From Acanthochromis polyacanthus (taxonomy: Eukaryota; Chordata; Actinopteri; Pomacentridae): DNA of 64,000 bases. Shown piece after piece: positions 1 to 13,831 of this stretch; the stretch's first letter is position 1; each line of letters begins with the position of its first letter. Both the position numbers and the translations under genes were made by a program. The stretch lies in contig NC_067113.1 in assembly GCF_021347895.1 (NCBI RefSeq), forward strand, positions 39,161,474 through 39,225,473, given 5' to 3'. The notes under the pieces were generated by a model. It had not been told where the DNA came from. It saw nothing but the letters and a program-made list of their open reading frames with translations, and ran no database searches.

Positions 1-639
1 TCATCCGAAAATAGACGAAAAATGTCATATGGGTTTGTAGTCCCAAAATGGACAAAGGACGTAATTTTTTGTCTGAAAATGGACAAAATACGTCATAGTT
101 TAGTATGTTGTCTGAAATGGACAAAAAACGTCATACTTTACTATGTCGTCCGAAGATGGACAAAAACGTCATAGTTTAGTATGTCGTCTGAATATCGACA
201 AAAAACGTCACAGTTTAGTATGTCGTTCAAAATGGACAAAAAAAAAATAGTTTAGTATGTCGTCTGAATATCGACAAAAAACGTCACAGTTTAGTATGTC
301 GTCCAAAAATGGACAAAAAAGTCATAGTTTAATATGTCATCCGATAATGGAAAAATGCCATAGTTTCGTATGGAGTCCGAAAATGGACAAAAAAACGTCA
401 TAGTTTAGTATGTCATCCGATAATGGAAAAAATGTCATAGTTTCGTATGGAGTCCGAAAATGGACAAAAAACATCATAGTTTAGTATGTCGTCCGAAAAT
501 AGACTAAAAATGTCATATGGGTTTGTAGTCCCAAAATGGACAAAGGACGTCATTTTTTGTCTGAAAATGGACAAAAACGTCATTGTTTCGTATGTCATCC
601 GAAAATGGACAAAAAACGTCATACTTTACTATGTCATCC

Positions 640-3600
640 GAAAATTGACGGAAAACTTCATAGCTTTGTATGCCAGCTGAAAATGGACAAAATAGGTCAT
701 AGTTTAGTATTTGTCCGAAAATGGACAAAAATGCCATAGCTTAGTATGTCATCCAAATATGGACAAAATAGGTCATAGTTTAGTATTTTGTCCGAAAATG
801 CACAAAATCGTCGTAGTTTAGTATGTAGTCCAAATATGGACATCAAATGTAATAACTTAGTATGTCGTCCGAAAATGGACGAAAAACATCATAGTTTCGT
901 ATGGGGTCCGCAATGGACAAAAAACGTCATAGTTTAGTATGTCGTCCGAAAATGGACAAAAAAGTCAGAGTTTAGTATGTCATCCGAAAATGGACAAAAA
1001 ATATCATAGTTTAGTATGTGGTCCAAAAATGGACAAAAAACGTCATAGTTTAGTATGTCGTCTGATAATGGACAAAAAACGTCATAGTTTAGCATGTCGT
1101 CCGAAAATGGACAAAAAAAGTCATAGTTTAGTATGTCGTCCGAAAATTGACAAAAATGTCATAGTTTTGTATGTCGTCTGATAATGGACAAAAAACATCA
1201 GAGTTTAGTATGTTGTCTGAAAATGGACAAAAAACGTCATAGTTTAGTAAGTCGTCCGAAGATGGACAAAAAACGTCATAGTTTAGCATGTCGTCTAAAA
1301 ATGGACAAAAAAAGTCATAGTTTAGTATGTCCGTCCGAAAATGGACAAAAACCGTCATAGTTTAGTATGTCGTCCGATAATGGACAAAAACGTCATAGTT
1401 TAGCATGTCGTCCAAAAATGGACAAAAAAAGTCATAGTTTAGTATGTCGTCTGAAAATGGATAAAAAACGTCACAGTTTAGTATGTCGTCTAAAAAGGGA
1501 CATAAAACGTCATAGTTTAGTATGTCGTCTAGAAATGGACAAAAAAGTCATAGTTTAGTGTGTCGTCCGAAAATTGACAAAAAATGTCATAGTTTTGTAT
1601 GTCGTCTAAAAATGGACAAAATAGGTCATAGTTTAGTATTTTGTCCGAAAATGCACAGAAAATGTCATAGTTTTGTATGGAGTCCGAAAATGGACAAAAA
1701 ACGTCATAGTTTAGTATGTCATCCGATAATGGAAAAAATGTCATAGTTTCATATGGAGTCCGAAAATGGACAAAAAACATCATAGTTTAGTATGTCGTCC
1801 GAAAATAGACTAAAAATGTCATATGGGTTTGTAGTCCCAAAATGGACAAAGGACGTCATTTTTGTCTGAAAATGGACAAAAACGTCATTGTTTCGTATGT
1901 CATCCGAAAATGGAAAAAAAGTCATACTTTACTATGTCATCCGAAAATTGACAGAAAACTTCATACTTTACTATGTCATCCGAAAATTGACAGAAAACTT
2001 CATAGCTTTGTATGCCAGCTGAAAATGGACAAAATAGGTCATAGTTTAGCATTTTGTCCGAAAATGGACAAAAAATGCCATAGCTTAGTATGTCGTCCAA
2101 ATATGGACAAAATAGGTCATAGTTTAGTATTTTGTCCGAAAATGCACAAAATCGTCGTAGTTTAGTATGTAGTCCAAATATGGACATCAAATGTAATAAC
2201 TTAGTATGTCGTCCGAAAATGGACGAAAACATCATAGTTTCGTATGGGGTCCGAAAATGGACAAAAAACGTCATAGTTTAGTATGTCGTCCGAAAATGGA
2301 CAAAAAAGTCAGAGTTTAGTATGTCATCCGAAAATGGACAAAAAACATCATAGTTTAGTATGTCGTCCGATAATGCACAAAAAACGTCAGAGTTTCATAT
2401 GTCATCTAAAAATGGACAAAAAAAATCATAGTTTAGTATGTCGTCCGATAATGCCACAAAAAACGTCAGAGTTTCATATGTCATCTAAAAATGGACAAAA
2501 AAAATCATAGTTTAGTATGTCGTCCAAAAATGGACAAAAACGTCATAGTTTAGTATGTCGTCTGATAATGGACAAAAAACGTCATAGTTTAGCATGTCGT
2601 CTAAAATGGACAAAAAAAGTCATAGTTTAGTATGTCGTCTGAAAATGGACAAAAAAAGTCATAGTTTAGTATGTCGTCTAAAAATGGACAAAAAAAGTCA
2701 TAGTTTAGTATGTCATCTAAAAATGGACAATAAACATCATAGTTTAGCATGTCGTCCGAAAATGGACAGAAAACGTCATAGTTTAGTATGTCGTCCGAAA
2801 ATGGACAAAAACCGTCATAGTTTAGTATGTCGTCTGAAAATGGATAAAAACGTCACAGTTTAGTATGTCGTCTAAAATGGACAATAAACATCATAGTTTA
2901 GCATGTCGTCCGAAAATTGACAAAAAATGTCATAGTTTTGTATGTCATCTGATAATGGACAAAAAACATCAGAGTTTAGTATGTTGTCTGAAAATGGACA
3001 AAAAAAGTCATAGTTTAGTATGTCGTCCGAAAATGGACAAAACCGTCATAGTTTAGTATGTCGTCCGATAATGGACAAAAAACGTCATAGTTTAGCATGT
3101 CGTCCAAAAATGGACAAAAAAGTCATAGTTTAGTATGTCGTCTGAAAATGGATAAAAAACGTCACAGTTTAGTATGTCGTCTAAAAATGGACATAAAACG
3201 TCATAGTTTAGTATGTCGTCTAAAAATGAACAATAAACATCATAGTTTAGCATGTCGTCCGAAAAGTGACAAAAAATGTCATAGTTTAGTATGTCGTCTA
3301 AAAATGGACAAAAAAGTCATAGTTTAGTATGTCGTCTGATAATGGACAAAAAACATCAGAGTTTCATATGTCATCTAAAAATGGACAAAAAATCATAGTT
3401 TAGTATGTCGTCCAAAAATGGACAAAAAACGTCATAGTTTAGTATGTCGTCTGATAATGGACAAAAAACATCAGAGTTTAGTATGTTGTCTGAAAATGGA
3501 CAAAAAACGTCATAGTTTAGTATGTCGTCTGAAAATGGATAAAAAACGTCACAGTTTAGTATGTCATCCGAAAATGGACAAAAAAAACATCATAGTTTAG

Positions 3601-6600
3601 CATGTCGTCTGAATATCGACAAAAAACGTCACAGTTTAGTATGTCGTCCAAAAATGGACAAAAAAACGTCATAGTTTAGTATGTCGTCCGAAAACGGACA
3701 AAAACGTCACAGTTTCGTATGTCGTCCAAAAATGGACAAAAAAAGTCATAGTTTAGTATGTCATCCGATAATGGAAAAAATGCCATAGTTTTGTATGGAG
3801 TCCGAAAATGGACAAAAAAACGTCATAGTTTAGTATGTCATCCGATAATGGAAAAAATGTCATAGTTTCGTATGGAGTCTGAAAATGGACAAAAAACATC
3901 ATAGTTTAGTATGTTGTCCGAAAATGGACAAAAAACGTCATAGTTTAGTATGTCGTCTGAAAATGGATAAAAAACGTCACAGTTTAGTATGTCGTCTAAA
4001 AATGGACAAAAAACATCATAGTTTAGTATGTCGTCCGAAAACGGACAAAAAACGTCATAGTTTAGTATGTCGTCTGATAATGGACAAAAACCGTCATAGT
4101 TTAGTATGTCGTCCGATAATGGACAAAAAAGTCATAGTTTAGTATGTCGTCTGAAAATGGATAAAAAACGTCACAGTTTAGTATGTCGTCTGAAAATGGA
4201 CATAAATGTCATAGTTTAGTATGTCGTCCGAAAATTGACAAAAAATGTCATAGTTTTGTATGTCGTCAAAAATGGACAAAATAGGTCATAGTTTAGTATT
4301 TTGTCCGAAAATGCACAAAATCGTCGTAGTTTAGTATGTCGTCTGAAAATGGATAAAAAACGTCACAGTTTAGTATGTCGTCTAAAAATGGACAAAAAAC
4401 ATCATAGTTTAGTATGTCGTCCGAAAACGGACAAAAACGTCATAGTTTAGTATGTCGTCTGATAATGGACAAAAACCGTCATAGTTTAGTATGTCGTCCG
4501 ATAATGGACAAAAAACGTCATAGTTTAGCATGTCGTCCAAAAATGGACAAAAAAAGTCATAGTTTAGTATGTCGTCTGAAAATGGATAAAAAACGTCACA
4601 GTTTAGTATGTCGTCTGAAAATGGACATAAAACGTCATAGTTTAGTATGTCGTCCGAAAATTGACAAAAAATGTCATAGTTTTGTATGTCGTCAAAAATG
4701 GACAAAATAGGTCATAGTTTAGTATTTTGTCCGAAAATGCACAAAATCGTCGTAGATTAGTAAGTCGTCCGAAGATGGACAAAAAACGTCATAGTTTAGC
4801 ATGTCGTCTAAAAATGGACAAAAAAAGTCATAGTTTAGTATGTCGTCCGAAAATGGACAAAAAACGTCATTTTTTGTCTGAAAATGGACAAAAACGTCAT
4901 TGTTTCGTATGTCATCCGAAAATGGAAAAAAAAAACGTCATACTTTACTATGTCATCCGAAAATTGACAGAAAACTTCATACTTTACTATGTCATCCGAA
5001 AATTGACAGAAAACTTCATAGCTTTGTATGCCAGCTGAAAATGGACAAAATAGGTCATAGTTTAGTATTTTGTCCGAAAATGGACAAAAAATGCCATAGC
5101 TTAGTATGTCGTCCAATATGGACAAAATAGGTCATAGTTTAGTATGTCGTCCGAAAATGGACAAAAAACGTCATAGTTTAGTATGTCGTCTGATAATGGA
5201 CAAAAAATGTCATAGTTTAGTATGTCGTCTGAAAATGGATAAAAACGTCACAGTTTAGTATGTCGTCTAAAAATGGACAAAAAACATCATAGTTTAGTAT
5301 GTCGTCCGAAAACGGACAAAAAACGTCATAGTTTAGTATGTCGTCTGATAATGGACAAAAAACGTCATAGTTTAGTATGTCGTCCGATAATGGACAAAAA
5401 ACGTCATAGTTTAGCATGTCGTCCAAAAATGGACAAAAAAGTCATAGTTTAGTATGTCGTCTGAAAATGGATAAAAAACATCACAGTTTAGTATGTCGTC
5501 TAAAAATGGACATAAAACGTCATAGTTTAGTATGTCGTCTAAAAATGGACAAAAAAAGTCATAGTTTAGTATGTCGTCTGATAGTGGACAAAAAACATCA
5601 GAGTTTCATATGTCATCTAAAAATGGACAAAAAAATCATAGTTTAGTATGTCGTCCAAAAATGGACAAAAACGTCATAGTTTAGTATGTCGTCTGATAAT
5701 GGACAAAAAACATCAGAGTTTAGTATGTTGTCTGAAAATGGACAAAAAACGTCATAGTTTAGTATGTCGTCCGAAGATGGACAAAAACGTCACAGTTTAG
5801 TATGTCGTCCAAAAATGGACAAAAAAACGTCATAGTTTAGTATGTCGTCCGAAAACGGACAAAAACGTCACAGTTTCGTATGTCGTCCAAAAATGGACAA
5901 AAAAAGTCATAGTTTAGTATGTCATCCGATAATGGAAAAATGCCATAGTTTCGTATGGAGTCCGAAAATGGACAAAAAACGTCATAGTTTAGTATGTCAT
6001 CCGATAATGGAAAAAATGTCATAGTTTCGTATGGAGTCCGAAAATGGACAAAAAACATCATAGTTTAGTATGTCGTCCGAAAATGGACAAAAAACGTCAT
6101 AGTTTAGTATGTCGTCTGATAATGGACAAAAAACGTCATAGTTTAGCATGTCGTCTGAAAATGGATAAAAAACGTCACAGTTTAGTATGTCGTCTAAAAA
6201 TGGACAAAAAACATCATAGTTTAGTATGTCGTCCGAAAATGGACAAAAAAAGTCATAGTTTAGTATGTCGTCCGAAAATGGACAAAAACCGTCATAGTTT
6301 AGTATGTCGTCTGAAAATGGATAAAAAACGTCACAGTTTAGTATGTCGTCTAAAAATGGACAAAAAACATCATAGTTTAGTATGTCGTCCGAAAACGGAC
6401 AAAAAACGTCATAGTTTAGTATGTCGTCTGATAATGGACAAAAACCGTCATAGTTTAGTATGTCGTCCGATAATGGACAAAAAACGTCATAGTTTAGCAT
6501 GTCGTCCAAAAATGGACAAAAAAAGTCATAGTTTAGTATGTCGTCTGAAAATGGATAAAAAACGTCACAGTTTAGTATGTCGTCTGAAAATGGACATAAA

Positions 6601-6624
6601 ACGTCATAGTTTAGTATGTCGTCC
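640..6624. repeat. Satellite higher-order repeat, copy A (~5.99 kb)
   Basis: Variant monomers recur in the same order about 5,985-6,000 bp further on. Anchor pairs include the GACGGAAAACTTC variant (640 and 6,625), the AAAATGCACAAAATCGTCG variant (about 795 and 6,783; 2,140 and 8,130; 4,310 and 10,300) and the ATATGGGTTTGTAG variant (1,820 and 7,809). This copy differs from copy B mainly by single-base changes in A-run length, with fewer A residues at several places, for example near 2,605, 3,040 and 4,130. Confidence 0.85.
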
Positions 6625-9600
6625 GAAAATTGACGGAAAACTTCATAGCTTTGTATGCCAGCTGAAAATGGACAAAATAGGTCATAGTTTAGTATTTTGT
6701 CCGAAAATGGACAAAAAATGCCATAGCTTAGTATGTCATCCAAATATGGACAAAATAGGTCATAGTTTAGTATTTTGTCCGAAAATGCACAAAATCGTCG
6801 TAGTTTAGTATGTAGTCCAAATATGGACATCAAATGTAATAACTTAGTATGTCGTCCGAAAATGGACGAAAAACATCATAGTTTCGTATGGGGTCCGCAA
6901 ATGGACAAAAAACGTCATAGTTTAGTATGTCGTCCGAAAATGGACAAAAAAGTCAGAGTTTAGTATGTCATCCGAAAATGGACAAAAAATATCATAGTTT
7001 AGTATGTGGTCCAAAAATGGACAAAAAACGTCATAGTTTAGTATGTCGTCTGATAATGGACAAAAAACGTCATAGTTTAGCATGTCGTCCGAAAATGGAC
7101 AAAAAAAGTCATAGTTTAGTATGTCGTCCGAAAATTGACAAAAAATGTCATAGTTTTGTATGTCGTCTGATAATGGACAAAAAACATCAGAGTTTAGTAT
7201 GTTGTCTGAAAATGGACAAAAAACGTCATAGTTTAGTAAGTCGTCCGAAGATGGACAAAAAACGTCATAGTTTAGCATGTCGTCTAAAAATGGACAAAAA
7301 AAGTCATAGTTTAGTATGTCGTCCGAAAATGGACAAAAACCGTCATAGTTTAGTATGTCGTCCGATAATGGACAAAAACGTCATAGTTTAGCATGTCGTC
7401 CAAAAATGGACAAAAAAAGTCATAGTTTAGTATGTCGTCTGAAAATGGATAAAAAACGTCACAGTTTAGTATGTCGTCTAAAAAGGGACATAAAACGTCA
7501 TAGTTTAGTATGTCGTCTAGAAATGGACAAAAAAAGTCATAGTTTAGTGTGTCGTCCGAAAATTGACAAAAAATGTCATAGTTTTGTATGTCGTCTAAAA
7601 ATGGACAAAATAGGTCATAGTTTAGTATTTTGTCCGAAAATGCACAGAAAATGTCATAGTTTTGTATGGAGTCCGAAAATGGACAAAAAACGTCATAGTT
7701 TAGTATGTCATCCGATAATGGAAAAAATGTCATAGTTTCATATGGAGTCCGAAAATGGACAAAAAACATCATAGTTTAGTATGTCGTCCGAAAATAGACT
7801 AAAAATGTCATATGGGTTTGTAGTCCCAAAATGGACAAAGGACGTCATTTTTTGTCTGAAAATGGACAAAAACGTCATTGTTTCGTATGTCATCCGAAAA
7901 TGGAAAAAAAGTCATACTTTACTATGTCATCCGAAAATTGACAGAAAACTTCATACTTTACTATGTCATCCGAAAATTGACAGAAAACTTCATAGCTTTG
8001 TATGCCAGCTGAAAATGGACAAAATAGGTCATAGTTTAGCATTTTGTCCGAAAATGGACAAAAAATGCCATAGCTTAGTATGTCGTCCAAATATGGACAA
8101 AATAGGTCATAGTTTAGTATTTTGTCCGAAAATGCACAAAATCGTCGTAGTTTAGTATGTAGTCCAAATATGGACATCAAATGTAATAACTTAGTATGTC
8201 GTCCGAAAATGGACGAAAAACATCATAGTTTCGTATGGGGTCCGAAAATGGACAAAAAACGTCATAGTTTAGTATGTCGTCCGAAAATGGACAAAAAAGT
8301 CAGAGTTTAGTATGTCATCCGAAAATGGACAAAAAACATCATAGTTTAGTATGTCGTCCGATAATGCACAAAAAACGTCAGAGTTTCATATGTCATCTAA
8401 AAATGGACAAAAAAATCATAGTTTAGTATGTCGTCCGATAATGCACAAAAAACGTCAGAGTTTCATATGTCATCTAAAAATGGACAAAAAAAATCATAGT
8501 TTAGTATGTCGTCCAAAATGGACAAAAACGTCATAGTTTAGTATGTCGTCTGATAATGGACAAAAAACGTCATAGTTTAGCATGTCGTCTAAAAATGGAC
8601 AAAAAAAGTCATAGTTTAGTATGTCGTCTGAAAATGGACAAAAAAAGTCATAGTTTAGTATGTCGTCTAAAAATGGACAAAAAAAGTCATAGTTTAGTAT
8701 GTCATCTAAAAATGGACAATAAACATCATAGTTTAGCATGTCGTCCGAAAATGGACAGAAAACGTCATAGTTTAGTATGTCGTCCGAAAATGGACAAAAA
8801 CCGTCATAGTTTAGTATGTCGTCTGAAAATGGATAAAAAACGTCACAGTTTAGTATGTCGTCTAAAAATGGACAATAAACATCATAGTTTAGCATGTCGT
8901 CCGAAAATTGACAAAAAATGTCATAGTTTTGTATGTCATCTGATAATGGACAAAAAACATCAGAGTTTAGTATGTTGTCTGAAAATGGACAAAAAAGTCA
9001 TAGTTTAGTATGTCGTCCGAAAATGGACAAAAACCGTCATAGTTTAGTATGTCGTCCGATAATGGACAAAAAACGTCATAGTTTAGCATGTCGTCCAAAA
9101 ATGGACAAAAAAGTCATAGTTTAGTATGTCGTCTGAAAATGGATAAAAAACGTCACAGTTTAGTATGTCGTCTAAAAATGGACATAAAACGTCATAGTTT
9201 AGTATGTCGTCTAAAAATGAACAATAAACATCATAGTTTAGCATGTCGTCCGAAAAGTGACAAAAAATGTCATAGTTTAGTATGTCGTCTAAAAATGGAC
9301 AAAAAAAGTCATAGTTTAGTATGTCGTCTGATAATGGACAAAAACATCAGAGTTTCATATGTCATCTAAAAATGGACAAAAAAATCATAGTTTAGTATGT
9401 CGTCCAAAAATGGACAAAAAACGTCATAGTTTAGTATGTCGTCTGATAATGGACAAAAAACATCAGAGTTTAGTATGTTGTCTGAAAATGGACAAAAAAC
9501 GTCATAGTTTAGTATGTCGTCTGAAAATGGATAAAAAACGTCACAGTTTAGTATGTCATCCGAAAATGGACAAAAAAAACATCATAGTTTAGCATGTCGT

Positions 9601-12600
9601 CTGAATATCGACAAAAAACGTCACAGTTTAGTATGTCGTCCAAAAATGGACAAAAAAACGTCATAGTTTAGTATGTCGTCCGAAAACGGACAAAAACGTC
9701 ACAGTTTCGTATGTCGTCCAAAAATGGACAAAAAAAAGTCATAGTTTAGTATGTCATCCGATAATGGAAAAAATGCCATAGTTTTGTATGGAGTCCGAAA
9801 ATGGACAAAAAACGTCATAGTTTAGTATGTCATCCGATAATGGAAAAAATGTCATAGTTTCGTATGGAGTCTGAAAATGGACAAAAAACATCATAGTTTA
9901 GTATGTTGTCCGAAAATGGACAAAAAACGTCATAGTTTAGTATGTCGTCTGAAAATGGATAAAAAACGTCACAGTTTAGTATGTCGTCTAAAAATGGACA
10001 AAAAACATCATAGTTTAGTATGTCGTCCGAAAACGGACAAAAAACGTCATAGTTTAGTATGTCGTCTGATAATGGACAAAAACCGTCATAGTTTAGTATG
10101 TCGTCCGATAATGGACAAAAAAAGTCATAGTTTAGTATGTCGTCTGAAAATGGATAAAAAACGTCACAGTTTAGTATGTCGTCTGAAAATGGACATAAAA
10201 TGTCATAGTTTAGTATGTCGTCCGAAAATTGACAAAAAATGTCATAGTTTTGTATGTCGTCAAAAATGGACAAAATAGGTCATAGTTTAGTATTTTGTCC
10301 GAAAATGCACAAAATCGTCGTAGTTTAGTATGTCGTCTGAAAATGGATAAAAAACGTCACAGTTTAGTATGTCGTCTAAAAATGGACAAAAAACATCATA
10401 GTTTAGTATGTCGTCCGAAAACGGACAAAAAACGTCATAGTTTAGTATGTCGTCTGATAATGGACAAAAACCGTCATAGTTTAGTATGTCGTCCGATAAT
10501 GGACAAAAAACGTCATAGTTTAGCATGTCGTCCAAAAATGGACAAAAAAAGTCATAGTTTAGTATGTCGTCTGAAAATGGATAAAAAACGTCACAGTTTA
10601 GTATGTCGTCTGAAAATGGACATAAAACGTCATAGTTTAGTATGTCGTCCGAAAATTGACAAAAAATGTCATAGTTTTGTATGTCGTCAAAAATGGACAA
10701 AATAGGTCATAGTTTAGTATTTTGTCCGAAAATGCACAAAATCGTCGTAGATTAGTAAGTCGTCCGAAGATGGACAAAAAACGTCATAGTTTAGCATGTC
10801 GTCTAAAAATGGACAAAAAAAGTCATAGTTTAGTATGTCGTCCGAAAATGGACAAAAAACGTCATTTTTTGTCTGAAAATGGACAAAAACGTCATTGTTT
10901 CGTATGTCATCCGAAAATGGAAAAAAAAACGTCATACTTTACTATGTCATCCGAAAATTGACAGAAAACTTCATACTTTACTATGTCATCCGAAAATTGA
11001 CAGAAAACTTCATAGCTTTGTATGCCAGCTGAAAATGGACAAAATAGGTCATAGTTTAGTATTTTGTCCGAAAATGGACAAAAAATGCCATAGCTTAGTA
11101 TGTCGTCCAAATATGGACAAAATAGGTCATAGTTTAGTATGTCGTCCGAAAATGGACAAAAAACGTCATAGTTTAGTATGTCGTCTGATAATGGACAAAA
11201 AATGTCATAGTTTAGTATGTCGTCTGAAAATGGATAAAAAACGTCACAGTTTAGTATGTCGTCTAAAAATGGACAAAAAACATCATAGTTTAGTATGTCG
11301 TCCGAAAACGGACAAAAAACGTCATAGTTTAGTATGTCGTCTGATAATGGACAAAAAACGTCATAGTTTAGTATGTCGTCCGATAATGGACAAAAAACGT
11401 CATAGTTTAGCATGTCGTCCAAAAATGGACAAAAAAGTCATAGTTTAGTATGTCGTCTGAAAATGGATAAAAAACATCACAGTTTAGTATGTCGTCTAAA
11501 AATGGACATAAAACGTCATAGTTTAGTATGTCGTCTAAAAATGGACAAAAAAAGTCATAGTTTAGTATGTCGTCTGATAGTGGACAAAAAACATCAGAGT
11601 TTCATATGTCATCTAAAAATGGACAAAAAAATCATAGTTTAGTATGTCGTCCAAAAATGGACAAAAAACGTCATAGTTTAGTATGTCGTCTGATAATGGA
11701 CAAAAAACATCAGAGTTTAGTATGTTGTCTGAAAATGGACAAAAAACGTCATAGTTTAGTATGTCGTCCGAAGATGGACAAAAACGTCACAGTTTAGTAT
11801 GTCGTCCAAAAATGGACAAAAAAACGTCATAGTTTAGTATGTCGTCCGAAAACGGACAAAAACGTCACAGTTTCGTATGTCGTCCAAAAATGGACAAAAA
11901 AAGTCATAGTTTAGTATGTCATCCGATAATGGAAAAAATGCCATAGTTTCGTATGGAGTCCGAAAATGGACAAAAAACGTCATAGTTTAGTATGTCATCC
12001 GATAATGGAAAAAATGTCATAGTTTCGTATGGAGTCCGAAAATGGACAAAAAACATCATAGTTTAGTATGTCGTCCGAAAATGGACAAAAAACGTCATAG
12101 TTTAGTATGTCGTCTGATAATGGACAAAAAACGTCATAGTTTAGCATGTCGTCTGAAAATGGATAAAAAACGTCACAGTTTAGTATGTCGTCTAAAAATG
12201 GACAAAAACATCATAGTTTAGTATGTCGTCCGAAAATGGACAAAAAAAGTCATAGTTTAGTATGTCGTCCGAAAATGGACAAAAACCGTCATAGTTTAGT
12301 ATGTCGTCTGAAAATGGATAAAAAACGTCACAGTTTAGTATGTCGTCTAAAAATGGACAAAAAACATCATAGTTTAGTATGTCGTCCGAAAACGGACAAA
12401 AAACGTCATAGTTTAGTATGTCGTCTGATAATGGACAAAAACCGTCATAGTTTAGTATGTCGTCCGATAATGGACAAAAAACGTCATAGTTTAGCATGTC
12501 GTCCAAAAATGGACAAAAAAAGTCATAGTTTAGTATGTCGTCTGAAAATGGATAAAAAACGTCACAGTTTAGTATGTCGTCTGAAAATGGACATAAAACG

Positions 12601-12620
12601 TCATAGTTTAGTATGTCGTC
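6625..12620. repeat. Satellite higher-order repeat, copy B (~5.99 kb)
   Basis: Second tandem copy of the higher-order unit. The monomer order matches copy A up to about 6,620/12,620, where the two diverge (copy A continues into the GACGG variant, copy B into a CAAAAAATGTC variant). Within each copy a block containing ATACTTTACTATG recurs at about 1,930, 4,930, 7,910, 10,930 and 12,910, so sub-periods near 2.99 kb and 1.99 kb are also visible. This suggests repeated segmental duplication inside the array. Confidence 0.85.
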
Positions 12621-13831
12621 CGAAAATTGACAAAAAATGTCATAGTTTTGTATGTCGTCTAAAAATGGACAAAATAGGTCATAGTTTAGTAGTTTGTCCG
12701 AAAATGCACAAAATCGTCGTAGTTTAGTAAGTCGTCCGAAGATGGACAAAAAACGTCATAGTTTAGCATGTCGTCTAAAAATGGACAAAAAAAGTCATAG
12801 TTTAGTATGTCGTCCGAAAATGGACAAAAAACGTCATTTTTTGTCTGAAAATGGACAAAAACGTCATTGTTTCGTATGTCATCCGAAAATGGAAAAAAAA
12901 CGTCATACTTTACTATGTCATCCGAAAATTGACAGAAAACTTCATACTTTACTATGTCATCCGAAAATTGACAGAAAACTTCATAGCTTTGTATGCCAGC
13001 TGAAAATGGACAAAATAGGTCATAGTTTAGTATTTTGTCCGAAAATGGACAAAAAATGCCATAGCTTAGTATGTCGTCCAAATATGGACAAAATAGGTCA
13101 TAGTTTAGTATTTTGTCCGAAAATGCACAAAATCGTCGTAGTTTAGTATGTAGTCCAAATATGGACATCAAATGTAATAACTTAGTATGTCGTCCGAAAA
13201 TGGACGAAAAACATCATAGTTTCGTATGGGGTCCGAAAATGGACAAAAAACGTCATAGCTTAGTATGTCGTCCGAAAATGGACAAAAAAGTCAGAGTTTA
13301 GTATGTCGTCTGATAATGGACAAAAAACGTCATAGTTTAGTATGTCGTCCGATAATGCACAAAAAACGTCAGAGTTTCATATGTCATCTAAAAATGGAAA
13401 AAAAAAATCATAGTTTAGTATGTTGTCCAAAAATGGACAAAAAAACGTCATAGTTTAGTATGTCGTCCGAAGATGGACAAAAAACGTCACAGTTTAGTAT
13501 GTCGTCTGAAAATGGATAAAAAACGTCACAGTTTCGTATGTCGTCTAAAAATGGACAATAAACATCATAGTTTAGTATGTCGTCCGAAAATTGACAAAAA
13601 ATGTCATAGTTTAGCATGTCGTCCGAAAAGTGACAAAAAATGTCATAGTTTAGCATGTCGTCCGAAAAGTGACAAAAAATGTCATAGTTTAGTATGTCGT
13701 CTAAAAATGGACAAAAAAAGTCATAGGTCGTCTAAAAATGGACAAAAAAATGTCATAGTTCAGTATGTCGTCCGAATATCGACAAGAAACGTCATAATTT
13801 AGTATTTCGTCCGATAATGGACAAAAAACGT

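Larger units (their letters stand above)
1..13831. repeat. 39-bp satellite array (left end outside window)
   Basis: A continuous tandem array of a 39-bp monomer that reads roughly ATGGACAAAAAACGTCATAG followed by TTTAGTATGTCGTCYGAAA. Dividing length by unit gives about 350 monomers. Because 39 is divisible by three and the monomer lacks stops in one frame of each strand, it produces many apparent ORFs (13-residue repeats of the MDKKRHSLVCRLK type on plus, DDILNYDVFCPFS type on minus); these are not genes. Monomers differ mostly at CpG sites and in A-run length. The right edge (13,260-13,831) is more diverged and then stops abruptly, as usual for satellite edges. The array is open at position 1, so its true size is unknown. 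A centromeric or subtelomeric site is possible but not shown. Confidence 0.97.
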